Shown one piece after another: positions 17,093-25,750 of a stretch of 64,000 bases of DNA; positions within the stretch are counted from its first letter, which is position 1; every line of letters starts with the position of its first letter. The DNA comes from JAEUIT01 sp044220875 (GTDB taxonomy: Bacteria; Planctomycetota; Phycisphaerae; Phycisphaerales; SM1A02). A model generated the notes under the pieces. The model made no database searches and had not been told where the DNA came from. It saw only the letters and a list, made by a program, of their open reading frames with translations. A program made the translations under genes and the position numbers. The stretch covers positions 496,001 through 560,000 of the forward strand of contig JBGAQH010000001.1 in assembly GCA_044220875.1 (NCBI GenBank), given 5' to 3'.

Positions 17093-18339
17093 ATCGTCCA
17101 GACCTGGGTGGTCGGCGGCGTGACGCTCTCGGCGCGGCGGCACATCGCGGCCTCGTAGGTGTCGCTCGACACGAGCACGATCGCCGGTCGGCGCCCGGCG
17201 ATCTCCTGCGGCGCGATCACGGGAATGCCGCTGATCGGCGCGATGGGACCGCTCGTCGCGGCGTCGTCGGCGATGGCGACGATCCGCACGCGGCCGAGGG
17301 CCATGCGGAGCGCATCGAGTCGGCGGCGAGTGTGCTTGCCCGCGCCGAAGAGGATCGCGCCACTGCCTCGCGGCAGGCGCGCTGCGCGGCGGCGAAGCGC
17401 CGCGAGCGGCTCGCTCGTCCGTGACGCCCACCACGCCTCGAGCGTGCGGAGCGCGGGCACGGCGTTCGAGACGTAATGCCAGGTCATGCGCCGCATCGGC
17501 GGGCTGAGGAGGTAGCGGAGGAGGAAGCGCGTCCGGGCGAACTTCAGTTGGGCTCGCTCGGCGATCGTGAATTCGGGAGCGAGCGACGCGCGGCGCAGCG
17601 CCGCCATGAGCGTCCGCACGTGCCGCACGTAGCCGCGGAGCGAGCCGTAGACGTCGAGGCGATGGCTCCATCCGCCGTAGCGGAAGCGGAGAAGCGGCTC
17701 ATCGGTGACGGCGAGGTCGTTGCGGCGAACGACGTCGGCGAGATACACCATGTCGAGCCCGAGCAGCGGGACGCCGTCGATGACGCCGTCGCGCCGCAGC
17801 ACGTCAAGCGACGCCTGCATTGCGGCGGTGCGGAAGAGCCCGTAGAAGGGCGTGCCGGCGCCGTCGCGGAGGTACATCGCGGCCCGCTGGGCCGAGGTCA
17901 TGCCGTCGGTCGTCGCCAGCGATGCGGTCTCGGGCCGGATGCCGGCGTCGCTGCCGTCGGGCAGCATGTCGCGCACCGCGCACGAGGCCAGGCCGGCGCT
18001 TGGATGCCGATCGAGCAGTTCGACAAGCGTCGCGAGAAACGCCGGCTCGCGCACGTCATCGTGCGCGGCCCAGCAGAAGTACTCGCTCGTCGCGGACTCG
18101 CCCGCCCCGATGATGTTGCCCAGGGCGCCGATGTTCTCGATCCGCCGGGCGACGCGCACGCGCGGGTCGCTGGCCGCGAGGTTCGCGGCGATGGCCGGCG
18201 TCGCGTCGGTCGAGGCGTTGTCGTGGATCACCAGCTCGAAGTCGCGATAGCTCTGCCGCAGGAACGACTCGACCGCCGCGGCGAGATGACGCTCGCCGTT
18301 TCGCACCACCAGGCCGATCGTGACGCGCGGTGCGGGCAT
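17005..18339 (-). CDS. Family 2 glycosyltransferase with C-terminal Rossmann-type domain
   Basis: 444 residues. The N-domain is GT2: RVTIGLVVRNGERHLAAAVES, YRDFELVIHDNASTDAT, and a metal-binding HDD in FCWAAHDDVRE where many GT2 enzymes have DxD. From about 330 there is a separate nucleotide-binding fold: GSGAILFGAGKHTRRRLDAL, RIVAIADD, ISGIPVIAPQEIAG, like the sugar-binding C-terminal domain of many C-methyltransferases and sugar acyltransferases. It is the last gene of the eight-gene CDP-sugar operon (6 bp after the CmcI-like gene), so it may transfer that sugar. It overlaps the plus-strand GT4 gene by 88 bp. Confidence 0.82.
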   Translation of the reverse strand: MPAPRVTIGLVVRNGERHLAAAVESFLRQSYRDFELVIHDNASTDATPAIAANLAASDPRVRVARRIENIGALGNIIGAGESATSEYFCWAAHDDVREPAFLATLVELLDRHPSAGLASCAVRDMLPDGSDAGIRPETASLATTDGMTSAQRAAMYLRDGAGTPFYGLFRTAAMQASLDVLRRDGVIDGVPLLGLDMVYLADVVRRNDLAVTDEPLLRFRYGGWSHRLDVYGSLRGYVRHVRTLMAALRRASLAPEFTIAERAQLKFARTRFLLRYLLSPPMRRMTWHYVSNAVPALRTLEAWWASRTSEPLAALRRRAARLPRGSGAILFGAGKHTRRRLDALRMALGRVRIVAIADDAATSGPIAPISGIPVIAPQEIAGRRPAIVLVSSDTYEAAMCRRAESVTPPTTQVWTIYDRTLERGSAASTSARKAESESRVSTPA

Positions 18340-18345
18340 CGGAGG

Positions 18346-19122
18346 TCAGCGGCCTCCGTGGGTGCGAATCAGGATGCCGCTCGGCGAGTGCGTGCACGCG
18401 TAGCCGTCGTAGCTGCGGTCGACGTCGAACTCGGCGCCGAGCGGCGTTCGACGGAACTGGTCCATCGCGGCGATGGGATTGTCCGTTCCCCAGCTTCGGT
18501 CGGCGTTGGGCAGGGTCGCGAGATCGCGCATCACGCCGTCCATCACCACGATCGCGCTGCCGCGGCTGACGAATCCCGCGTAGGCGTTGAGCTCGGCAAG
18601 GACGTGGTCGCGAAGGTGATTCGAGTCGAGCACGACGAGGACGCGGTCGTCGGGCCGGATCGCCGCCTTCGCCCGGGCGACGACCTCGGCGCTCACCGAG
18701 CTGCCCTCGATGAGCGTGAGCATCGGACGAAGGGGGTGCTCGTCGAGGGCCTTGCGGTTGTGGGCGCGGATGTCGATGTCGATCGCGACGACGTGCGGCC
18801 GCTGCGTCGCGGCGTTCACGCCGCCGTGGATCATCGAGAGAAGCGATGCGTGCATGACCGCCGAGCCGCCGTGGGCGATGCCGGTCTCGATGATGAGCGT
18901 CGGACGCAGGCGCACGATCAGGTCCTGCATCATGACCATGTCCTGCGGGAGCTGGATGATCGGCCGTCCGAACCAGCGGAACTGGTAGCTGTACTTGCGC
19001 TGCCAGGATGCTCCGAGCCACGCGTCGCTCAGGATGCGGAAGCCCTCGTCGTCGAACCACGAGATGGTCCGGCCGTCGGCGAGGGTGATCGTCCACGTGT
19101 CGGTGTCAACGCTGAACTTCAA
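18346..19122 (-). CDS. CmcI/cephalosporin-hydroxylase family methyltransferase-like protein
   Basis: 258-residue protein of the CmcI family (class I SAM-binding fold; members include rhamnosyl O-methyltransferases). Signature parts: YSYQFRWFGRPIIQLPQDM, then LIIETGIAHGGSAVMHASLL (SAM loop), VVAIDIDIRAHN, LTLIEGSSVSAEVV and VLVVLDSNHLRDHVLAEL. The last of these has the metal-binding Asp/His pair. Its start lies 17 bp inside the preceding C-methyltransferase gene, and a GT2 gene follows 6 bp later. Most likely O-methylates the sugar made by this operon. Confidence 0.85.
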   Translation of the reverse strand: MKFSVDTDTWTITLADGRTISWFDDEGFRILSDAWLGASWQRKYSYQFRWFGRPIIQLPQDMVMMQDLIVRLRPTLIIETGIAHGGSAVMHASLLSMIHGGVNAATQRPHVVAIDIDIRAHNRKALDEHPLRPMLTLIEGSSVSAEVVARAKAAIRPDDRVLVVLDSNHLRDHVLAELNAYAGFVSRGSAIVVMDGVMRDLATLPNADRSWGTDNPIAAMDQFRRTPLGAEFDVDRSYDGYACTHSPSGILIRTHGGR

Positions 19123-20314
19123 GGGCCATGCTCCCGCGTATGGTTTCGATGCGAGCCTCGCAGCCGAGCGAGCGGAGCTGCTGGGCGATCTCGCCTTCGT
19201 AGTTCGGATTCATCACCACCACCGTCGCGCCCGCCTCGCCGCACAGTCGCCGGGCCAGCGTCTCGGGCGAGATCACCTCCTGGCCGGAGACCGGCACGAA
19301 GGCGCCCTGCTTCGCGGGATTGATGTCGACGAGGCAGGGGACCTCGTCATGGGTGAGGCCGAGATGGTTGACGACGCTCACCCCCTTCGCGGCGCCCCCC
19401 CAGATGCAGGTCGGTCCCGCGGCCCGCAGCGATGCGAACCGGTCGCGCCACGCGTTCCGCTCGCGGGCGAGCCGCTCCCGCGCCGGGCGCCAGTCGTGGG
19501 TCCGGGCGTCGGTCGCGGTCGGTGCGACCGCCGGCGAGCGGGCGCCCCGGGCGGTGGCCGCGAGGTACTGGCCGGCGAAGGCGGTCCGCACGTCGATCGA
19601 GGAGAGCTCGGCACCGGCGAGCGCCCGGCGCATCGACGCCGGGCCGAAGAGCGAGCAGTGTTCGCTGAAGAGGTCGAAGAACGCCCCCTGTCGCGCGATC
19701 CACTCGAAGGTCGGAACCTCGACATAGAGCGCCGCCCTCGGCGACGTGGCTAACGCTTCGCTCATCACGCGGATCATGGCCGGGGGATCGGCGATGTGCT
19801 CAAGCACGTGACGGCAGTAGATGAGGGCGATCGGCTCGGTCGCGTCGGCGAGCGAGCGGCCGTCGAAGAACTCGTTCCGCACCCGGACCCGCGGGGCGAT
19901 CTCGCCGGAGCGGGTCAGCGCCGGATCGAAGCCGACCCCGGCGCGGCCGGTGGCGGCGCAAAGCGCCGCGAGGAATCCGCCCTGACCGCAGCCGACCTCG
20001 ACGATCGTCCCGGGCACGCCGTCGATGAGGTCGGCGAGGTGCCGCGTGACCTGATCGAGGTGGGCGCGGAAGACGGCGGAGCCGGACTGGTCGTTCACGT
20101 AGCCCGGTCCGTAGACGACGTCCTCCGGCCGGAACGCCGCGTTGCGGACGAAGCCGCAGGCGACGCAGCCGCGGAAGTCGAGCGTGCAGCGCGGCGCGTC
20201 GAGGGCCGCGGCTCGCGTCGGCAGCAGGCGATTGAGGAGGAGGGGCTGACCGCTCGCCTCGAGGATGGGCTGGTCGTCCATGCCGCCGCAGATCGGACAT
20301 CGCGCGCCGCTCAT
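19106..20314 (-). CDS. Sugar C-methyltransferase-type protein (second copy)
   Basis: 402 residues in the three-part layout of NDP-sugar C-methyltransferases (TylCIII/NovU type). The N-terminal zinc module has CPIC and CVACGF. The SAM domain shows GTIVEVGCGQGGFLAALC and IYCRHVLEHIADPPAMI. The C-terminal domain has IWGGAAKGVSVVNHLGL and PCLVDINPAKQGAFVP. It is a diverged paralog of the gene at 21752. Its ATG overlaps the SDR stop (ATGA), and its own end overlaps the CmcI-like gene by 17 bp, so it is mid-operon. Whether it methylates carbon on the same sugar as its paralog or at another position cannot be told. Confidence 0.83.
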   Translation of the reverse strand: MSGARCPICGGMDDQPILEASGQPLLLNRLLPTRAAALDAPRCTLDFRGCVACGFVRNAAFRPEDVVYGPGYVNDQSGSAVFRAHLDQVTRHLADLIDGVPGTIVEVGCGQGGFLAALCAATGRAGVGFDPALTRSGEIAPRVRVRNEFFDGRSLADATEPIALIYCRHVLEHIADPPAMIRVMSEALATSPRAALYVEVPTFEWIARQGAFFDLFSEHCSLFGPASMRRALAGAELSSIDVRTAFAGQYLAATARGARSPAVAPTATDARTHDWRPARERLARERNAWRDRFASLRAAGPTCIWGGAAKGVSVVNHLGLTHDEVPCLVDINPAKQGAFVPVSGQEVISPETLARRLCGEAGATVVVMNPNYEGEIAQQLRSLGCEARIETIRGSMALEVQR

Positions 20315-21246
20315 GCCGCGTTCACCCCTCCGGCGCTGAGTCCGGACGTTGCCGTGCGCGGTCGGGTAAGAAGCGACGCGAAGCCCGAGCGGAGTTCGAC
20401 CCGCGGCAGCCAGCCGGTCGCGCGGGTGAGCGCCGCCGGTGCGCCGACGATCGACGTCGCCTTCGCCCGCTCGGCGTCGGTGAGCGCGCGGGTGCGCACG
20501 CAGCGCGGCACGCCGAGAAGATCGGCGGCGGTGCGGGCGGCTTCCTCGAGCGTCGTGCCCTCGCCCGTGCCGAGCTCGAAGACGCCGGTGGCCCGCCGAT
20601 GAAGGCTGGCGACGGCGGCGTCGGCGATGTCGCTCACGTGGATGAAGTCGCGCGTGTCGGCCGGCGCGTTCACCGTGAAGGGCTGCCGGGCCGAGAGAGT
20701 CCGCAGCATCGACGGCACGAATCGGATGGCCGGCTCGCCAGGGCCGTACGGCTGATAGAGCTTCCACCAGCAGAGGGACGCACCAAGCTCCGAGGCCAGC
20801 ATCGCCTCGCGGAGCCTGGTCTTGGCCAGCGCGTAGCGGCAGGACGCCGGGTCGGGCGTCTCCGTCTCGATGCAGGTGCCGAAGACGCCGAGCCAGCCGC
20901 AGCCGTAGGTGTGCAGTGCGGTGAGCAGCGCCATCGACGTCTCGACCCAGCGCTCGTTGCGCTCGTCGTTGCGGTACTTGGCCGGATCGATCTCCCACGC
21001 CGCGTGGATGCACGCCGCGGGGCGAAGTCTGCGGACCGTCTCCTCGACGGCCGCCGCGTCGTGCAGGTCGCAGGCGATCTCGCCCTCGCCCGGCGCGCCG
21101 CGAACGAGCCCGATGACCTGCGAGTCCGCGCCGTTCCCCATGGCGGCGCGCTCGCGCAGCCGGCGGATCACGTGCGAGGCGATGAATCCGCGGGCGCCGG
21201 TGACCAGCACCGGCCCCTGCGTTGTCTCTCGGTCATTCAGTGGCAT
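20311..21246 (-). CDS. NAD-dependent epimerase/dehydratase (extended SDR)
   Basis: 311-residue extended short-chain dehydrogenase acting on nucleotide sugars. The N-terminal VLVTGARGFIASHVIRRL is the GxxGxxG NAD(P) site. The YxxxK pair sits in CRYALAKTRLREAM, preceded by FGTCIETETPDP, and WWKLYQPYGPGEP and DTRDFIHVSDIADA are the usual substrate-side motifs. It overlaps the cupin gene by 10 bp and the next methyltransferase by 4 bp. In CDP-sugar operons such a gene usually reduces or epimerises the 4-keto intermediate; that role is inferred. Confidence 0.87.
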   Translation of the reverse strand: MPLNDRETTQGPVLVTGARGFIASHVIRRLRERAAMGNGADSQVIGLVRGAPGEGEIACDLHDAAAVEETVRRLRPAACIHAAWEIDPAKYRNDERNERWVETSMALLTALHTYGCGWLGVFGTCIETETPDPASCRYALAKTRLREAMLASELGASLCWWKLYQPYGPGEPAIRFVPSMLRTLSARQPFTVNAPADTRDFIHVSDIADAAVASLHRRATGVFELGTGEGTTLEEAARTAADLLGVPRCVRTRALTDAERAKATSIVGAPAALTRATGWLPRVELRSGFASLLTRPRTATSGLSAGGVNAA

Positions 21247-21755
21247 CGAACGCGCCAGTCATAGGCAATGTGGTTGTCGAACGGGTCGAGCCGCTCGGAG
21301 CGGTTCGCTGCGGGATCGTGGGCATGCGTGCAGCAGTTGGCGACGATCGCCGGCGGATCGCTCATTCCCCTGAAGCCGTTCCAGACCCCGGGCGGGATCT
21401 GCACGAGGCTGTAGTCGTCGGGTCCGAGGAAGCGTTCCATGAGTGTGCCGCGGGTCGGCGAGCCGGGACGCTCGTCGAACATGACGAGCTTGATGCGTCC
21501 GGAGATGCACGCGTAGTTCAGCGTCATCTCGCGATGCCGATGCCATCCCTTCACCACGCCCGGATAGACGGTCGAAAAGTAGATCTCGCCGAAGCCGCGG
21601 AAGTGCGGATCGTCGGCGCGGAGCATATGCAGCACCGTGCCGCGCTCGTCTGGAATTCGCCGAAGCGGCACGATGACCACTCCGTCGATGGCGCCGGCGG
21701 TCGGCGTGACTGTATCGGTTCGCTGCCGCGATCCGTGGGTTGGAAGCGTCGTCAT
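21237..21755 (-). CDS. RmlC-like sugar 3,5-epimerase (cupin)
   Basis: 172-residue cupin related to dTDP-4-dehydrorhamnose 3,5-epimerase. IPDERGTVLHMLR, EIYFSTVYPGVVKGWHRHREMTLN, ISGRIKLVMFDER and IPPGVWNGFRG follow the RmlC order. The His in GWHRH is where the catalytic His is expected. It is shorter than classic RmlC and ends with NHIAYDW, common in epimerase-like proteins from non-rhamnose pathways. The ATG overlaps the upstream methyltransferase stop (ATGA). Expected to epimerise the CDP-4-keto sugar from RfbG before or after C-methylation. Confidence 0.85.
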   Translation of the reverse strand: MTTLPTHGSRQRTDTVTPTAGAIDGVVIVPLRRIPDERGTVLHMLRADDPHFRGFGEIYFSTVYPGVVKGWHRHREMTLNYACISGRIKLVMFDERPGSPTRGTLMERFLGPDDYSLVQIPPGVWNGFRGMSDPPAIVANCCTHAHDPAANRSERLDPFDNHIAYDWRVRCH

Positions 21756-22936
21756 ACGAGCACCACCTCGGGAATGGGAACGATGAACCTGCCGCCCTGG
21801 TCGAGGTACGCGCGATTGCGGCGAACGATCTCGTCCCGGATGTTCCATGGGAGAAGAAGCGCCGCGTCGGGCTTTCGCTCGACGAGCACCGACGGGGCGA
21901 CGATCTCCTGGCGCGTGCCGGGCACGAAGCGGCCCTGCTTGTGCGGGCTCACGTCGGCGACCCACGGCACCTGCTCGGCGTCGATGCCGAAGGAGTTCAG
22001 GAGCACCACGCCCTTGGCCGCGGCGCCGTAGGCGCAGACCGAGCCGAAGGAGCGCATCGTCGCCAGCAGCCGCTCGCGCAGGCCGCGGACGCGGGCGGCG
22101 AAGTCGGCGTAGAAGCGATCCTCGAAGAGGCCCGCGGCACGCTCCTCGGCGACCATCGCGTTGGCCCTCGACTCGTCGACGTCGTGGCCGGCGTGCGTGA
22201 CCACGAGGTGCAGCGAGCCGCCGTGGATCGGAATGACCTCGACGTCGGCGACGGCGAGGCCGTGCCGGCGGAAGAGCGACTGCAGCGCCGCGACGGAGAA
22301 GTAGCAGCGGTGCTCGTGGTAGATCGTGTCGAAGGCGCCGCCGGCGATCATGCGGCGGATGTAGGGCATCTCGATGTGGGCCCGCCCGCGCGGGGCCAGC
22401 GCCGCGCGGATGCCCGCGGCGATCTCGTTCGGGTCGGGCACGTGGGCGAGCACGTTGTTGGCGAAGAGCGCGTCGCAGCGGCCCCACTCGCCGGCGATCG
22501 CCGCGCCGGTCGCGCCGTTGAAGTACTCGCAGCGCGTCGGGACGCCGCGGGCGTTGGCGTATGCGGCGATGTTCCGCGCCGGATCGACGCCGAGGACCTC
22601 GGCGCCGCGGGACTGCGCCTGGGCGAGGAGATAGCCGTCGTTCGACGCGACCTCGACCACGCGATCGCCGCGGCGCACGTGGCGCTGCACGAGATCGCCG
22701 GCATGGGCGACCATGGTCTGCGACTGGCTCGAGAAGTAGAGGTACTCGCCGAACATCGCGTCGGGCGGCGGCGTCTCGGTGAGCTGGGCGAGCGAGCAGG
22801 CGCGGCAGAACACGACCTTCAGCGGCCATCGGCCGCAGGGCTGGTCGGGGCTGTCGAGCAGGTTGTTGACCAGCGGCATGAGGCCAAGATCGATGACCTC
22901 GCCGAAGGACGTGGCGCCGCAGCTACAGCATCTCAC
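21752..22936 (-). CDS. Sugar C-methyltransferase
   Basis: 394 residues with zinc module (CCSCG, then FCRACSLAQLT), SAM domain (DRVVEVASNDGYLLAQAQ, FANNVLAHVPDPNEI, IYHEHRCYFSVAALQ) and C-terminal half (VCAYGAAAKGVVLLNSFG, VADVSPHKQGRFVPG). YHEHxxYFS is the mark of the NDP-4-keto-6-deoxysugar 3-C-methyltransferases, where the His/Glu pair helps enolisation. The start is GTG overlapping the RfbG stop (GTGA); no other in-frame start keeps the zinc cysteines. With rfbF and rfbG directly upstream, the substrate is probably a CDP-4-keto-6-deoxyhexose, giving a branched methyl sugar of the yersiniose or mycarose kind. Confidence 0.88.
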   Translation of the reverse strand: MRCCSCGATSFGEVIDLGLMPLVNNLLDSPDQPCGRWPLKVVFCRACSLAQLTETPPPDAMFGEYLYFSSQSQTMVAHAGDLVQRHVRRGDRVVEVASNDGYLLAQAQSRGAEVLGVDPARNIAAYANARGVPTRCEYFNGATGAAIAGEWGRCDALFANNVLAHVPDPNEIAAGIRAALAPRGRAHIEMPYIRRMIAGGAFDTIYHEHRCYFSVAALQSLFRRHGLAVADVEVIPIHGGSLHLVVTHAGHDVDESRANAMVAEERAAGLFEDRFYADFAARVRGLRERLLATMRSFGSVCAYGAAAKGVVLLNSFGIDAEQVPWVADVSPHKQGRFVPGTRQEIVAPSVLVERKPDAALLLPWNIRDEIVRRNRAYLDQGGRFIVPIPEVVLV

Positions 22937-23997
22937 GCGATCGCCCTCGTCGGCGCGGTGCGGGCCAGCGCGGGCTGGCCGACGCGCCGGCCATGCTGGC
23001 CGAGGTACCGCTCGTACCAGGCGACGCTCTCGCGGAGCGCGTCGCGGATCTCGACCTGCGGCGCCCATCCGAGAACGTGATGGGCGCGGGTCGAGTCGAG
23101 ATGCTGGGCGCTGATCTCGCCGCTCGCCTGGTTGCGCACGTCGGGCGTGAGGTCGGTTCGCCTGCAGGCCTCGAGGATGCGCTGCGTCATGTCGAGCACG
23201 CTGAGCGGGGCGTTCGAGCTGAAGTTGAAGGCCCGCTGCGCCGCGTCCGGCTCGCCCCCGGCCCACTCGGCCAGGGCGAGATATGCGCGGACCGCGTCAT
23301 CGACGTAGAGGTAGTCGCGGACCAGCGTGCCGTCGGAGCGGATCACCGGGCGCTCGCCGCGCAGAGCGGAGCGGATCGTGCCGGGGATCAGCCGGCTCCA
23401 GTTGATGTCGCCGGGTCCGAAGATGTTGCCGCAGCGTGCGATCGCCAGCGGCAGGCGATAGGTGAGCGCGTAGGACTGGGCGATCATGTCCGCGCAGCAC
23501 TTCGAGACGTCGTAGGGATGGCGCGCGGCCAGCGCCGTCGACTCGGTGTAGGGAAGCCGCTCGCACTCGCCGTAGGCCTTGTCGCTCGACGCGACGACGA
23601 TGCGCCGGACGCGGGCCCCGTAGAGGCGGCAGGTCTCGAGGACATGCCAGGTCCCGCGCACGTTCGACTCCATCGTGGCCATCGGGTCGATCTGCCCGAC
23701 GCCCACGATCGCCTGGGCGCCGAGGTGGAAGACGGTGTCGATCTCGCGCTCGACGATCGCGGCCCGCACGTGCTCGTAGACCTCAAGCCGTCCGGTGGCG
23801 ACGGCGACGCGGTCGATGTCCCCGTCGAACCAGAGCGCCGACGCGGGATCGTGGTCCCGCACGAAGCAGGTGACGTTCGCGCCGAGGCGCAGCAGGTGCT
23901 GGACGAGCCGCGATCCGACGACGCCGGTCGCGCCGGTGACGAGCACGTTGGACGCGGACCACGGGGCGGGGGATGGCGGATTCGATGATCGTTGCAT
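22933..23997 (-). CDS. rfbG: CDP-glucose 4,6-dehydratase
   Basis: 354-residue SDR that converts CDP-glucose to CDP-4-keto-6-deoxyglucose. NVLVTGATGVVGSRLVQHLL is the NAD site, and FHLGAQAIVGVGQIDP is characteristic of CDP-glucose (rather than dTDP-glucose) dehydratases. ASSDKAYGE and YDVSKCCAD carry the catalytic DK pair and YxxxK, and CGNIFGPGDINWSRLIPGTIRS is another CDP-type signature. The ATG at 23997 is 20 bp after rfbF. Its stop overlaps the C-methyltransferase GTG. Assignment is strengthened by rfbF upstream, the usual partner. Confidence 0.93.
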   Translation of the reverse strand: MQRSSNPPSPAPWSASNVLVTGATGVVGSRLVQHLLRLGANVTCFVRDHDPASALWFDGDIDRVAVATGRLEVYEHVRAAIVEREIDTVFHLGAQAIVGVGQIDPMATMESNVRGTWHVLETCRLYGARVRRIVVASSDKAYGECERLPYTESTALAARHPYDVSKCCADMIAQSYALTYRLPLAIARCGNIFGPGDINWSRLIPGTIRSALRGERPVIRSDGTLVRDYLYVDDAVRAYLALAEWAGGEPDAAQRAFNFSSNAPLSVLDMTQRILEACRRTDLTPDVRNQASGEISAQHLDSTRAHHVLGWAPQVEIRDALRESVAWYERYLGQHGRRVGQPALARTAPTRAIA

Positions 23998-24017
23998 GCG
24001 TCGTCTCGCTGGTGTCC

Positions 24018-24788
24018 CTAACGCCAGACCTTCCACGTCGCCTTGCCCTCGGCCCACAGGGCGTTGAGCCTGCGCACGTCGCGGAGCGTGTCCATCGGCT
24101 GCCAGAATCCGGTGTGGCGGTAGGCCATGAGCTGGCCCTCCTCGGCGAGGCGCTTCAGCGACTCGAGCTCGAAGTTGGTCGAGTCGTCGCGGATGTAGTC
24201 CATCACGCCGGGCTCGAGCACGAAGAACCCGCCGCTGATCCACTCGGTCTCGTTGGTCGGCTTCTCCGCGAAGCGGATGACCCGGTCGCCATCGAACGCG
24301 GGCACGCCGAACTGCGACGGCCGCTGCACGGCGGTGAAGGTGGCGAGCTTCCCGTGGCGGCGGTGGAAGGCCAGCAGGGCGTTGACGTCCACGTCGGCGA
24401 CGCCGTCGCCATAGGTCATCATGAACGAACTGTTGCCGATGTGCGGCTGGAGCCGCTTGATGCGCCCGCCGGTCATCGACTCCGGCCCGGTGTCGATCAC
24501 GCCGACGCGCCAGGGCTCGATGCTGGTGTTGAGCCGGTCGACGGTGCCGGCGGTGAAGTCGAAGAGCAGGTCCGACATCTGCTCGCGGTACTCGAGGAAG
24601 AAGCGCTTGATCGCCTCCGACCGGTAGCCGCCGGCGATGAGGAAGTCGTTGAAGCCGAACTGGCTGTAGATCTTCAGGATGTGCCAGAGGATCGGGCGCC
24701 CGCCGACCTCGACCATCGGCTTGGGGATCTCGTCGGTGTGCTCGGCGAGGCGCGTTCCGAAGCCGCCGGCCAGGATCACGACCTTCAT
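24018..24788 (-). CDS. rfbF: Glucose-1-phosphate cytidylyltransferase
   Basis: 256-residue nucleotidyltransferase making CDP-glucose from CTP and glucose-1-phosphate, first step of the CDP-sugar route. MKVVILAGGFGTRLAEHTDEIPKPM is the pyrophosphorylase signature, with GxGTRL..T..PKPM. RPILWHILKIYSQFGFNDFLI and GGYRSEAIKRFF are RfbF wording. VDTGPESMTGGRI and ISGGFFVLEPGV complete the family pattern, and length is standard. The ATG at 24788 is chosen because it gives the normal RfbF N-terminus; a longer frame adds 27 Ser/Ala-rich residues. First gene of the eight-gene minus-strand operon ending at 17005. Stop is TAG. Confidence 0.95.
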   Translation of the reverse strand: MKVVILAGGFGTRLAEHTDEIPKPMVEVGGRPILWHILKIYSQFGFNDFLIAGGYRSEAIKRFFLEYREQMSDLLFDFTAGTVDRLNTSIEPWRVGVIDTGPESMTGGRIKRLQPHIGNSSFMMTYGDGVADVDVNALLAFHRRHGKLATFTAVQRPSQFGVPAFDGDRVIRFAEKPTNETEWISGGFFVLEPGVMDYIRDDSTNFELESLKRLAEEGQLMAYRHTGFWQPMDTLRDVRRLNALWAEGKATWKVWR

Positions 24789-25002
24789 CGGTCCGAAGCG
24801 CGATGCGGACGGCGCCGCGGCCGACGGACTTCCGGTTGCTGTGCTCGCTTTCCGACCGCTCACCGGCAAGCCTCCGAAACGAACCCGCCCGCGCAGGACA
24901 CGACTGGCACCCTCCGACGGGTTTCGAGGTCATCGGCGCTTCGCCTTGCGGCGGGACAGAATTGGGACGGCTGCGGGAGGGCGAACTCCCACCCGCGGCA
25001 GA

Positions 25003-25710
25003 TCAGCCGAGCCGCTCCTCGATGCGCGACCAGATCTCTCGCACCACCGACTCCGCGGCCATGCCGTCGGTGAGGAGGCAGATCATGCCCGGCGTGTCGC
25101 GGGTCGCGCGGCCGTGGCCCTGGTCCTGCGTGTCGCGGCTGATGAGCCGCTCGGCGACGGCCTCGCGCTGGGCGTCGTTCAGCCCCCGCTGTCGTCCGCG
25201 GCGGAGGGCCCGCTCGTCGACCGAGCAGTCGAGGAAGAACCGGGCCGGCGCCTCGGGGGCCAGGGCGGTGCCCGCGTCGCGCCCCTCGACCACGATCGGA
25301 TGGGCGGTCGATGCGTTCGCCCGGATGAACGAGCGCTGCAGGGAGCGGAGCAGCTCGCGAATCGCGTCGTTGACGGCGACGGTGCTGACCTGCGACTCGA
25401 CCCGCGGAGATTCCGCCTCGGCGTCGGGAATCCGTCGGCCATTCACGACGAGCAGCCCCTCGCCGTCGAGGGTCGGGGCCATCGCCCGCAGGGAGGCGGC
25501 CGCGGCTTTCTCGTCCTTCACGTCGACGCCCGCATCGAGCAGGGCGCAGGTCGCGGCGCGGTAGTGCTTGCCGGTGTAGAGCACCGCCCCGCCGAAGCGA
25601 TCGGCGAGCATCGCCGCGACCGTGCTCTTGCCGCTCGCCGACGGGCCGTCGATGGTGAGGACCGCGAGCGGGCGAAGCTCCTCGGAGTGTTCGGTGCGGA
25701 AGAGGTACAT
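25003..25710 (-). CDS. cmk: Cytidylate kinase
   Basis: 235-residue P-loop kinase that phosphorylates (d)CMP with ATP. LAVLTIDGPSASGKSTVAAMLADRF is the Walker A region in CMP-kinase form, YTGKHYRAAT replaces the common YRAxT segment, and IVVEGRDAGTALAPEAPARFFLD is the strongly conserved GRD-x-G strand. RGRQRGLND and SRDTQDQGH give the lid arginines. Start is uncertain: the ATG at 25710 leaves about 20 residues before the P-loop; another at 25743 adds 11. Divergent from the HD-domain gene, whose start is 40 bp away. No clear ribosome site for either start. Confidence 0.88.
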   Translation of the reverse strand: MYLFRTEHSEELRPLAVLTIDGPSASGKSTVAAMLADRFGGAVLYTGKHYRAATCALLDAGVDVKDEKAAAASLRAMAPTLDGEGLLVVNGRRIPDAEAESPRVESQVSTVAVNDAIRELLRSLQRSFIRANASTAHPIVVEGRDAGTALAPEAPARFFLDCSVDERALRRGRQRGLNDAQREAVAERLISRDTQDQGHGRATRDTPGMICLLTDGMAAESVVREIWSRIEERLG

Positions 25711-25750
25711 GGTCGTGCCGAGGCCGAAGGGGAACGCTACCATCGCGGCG

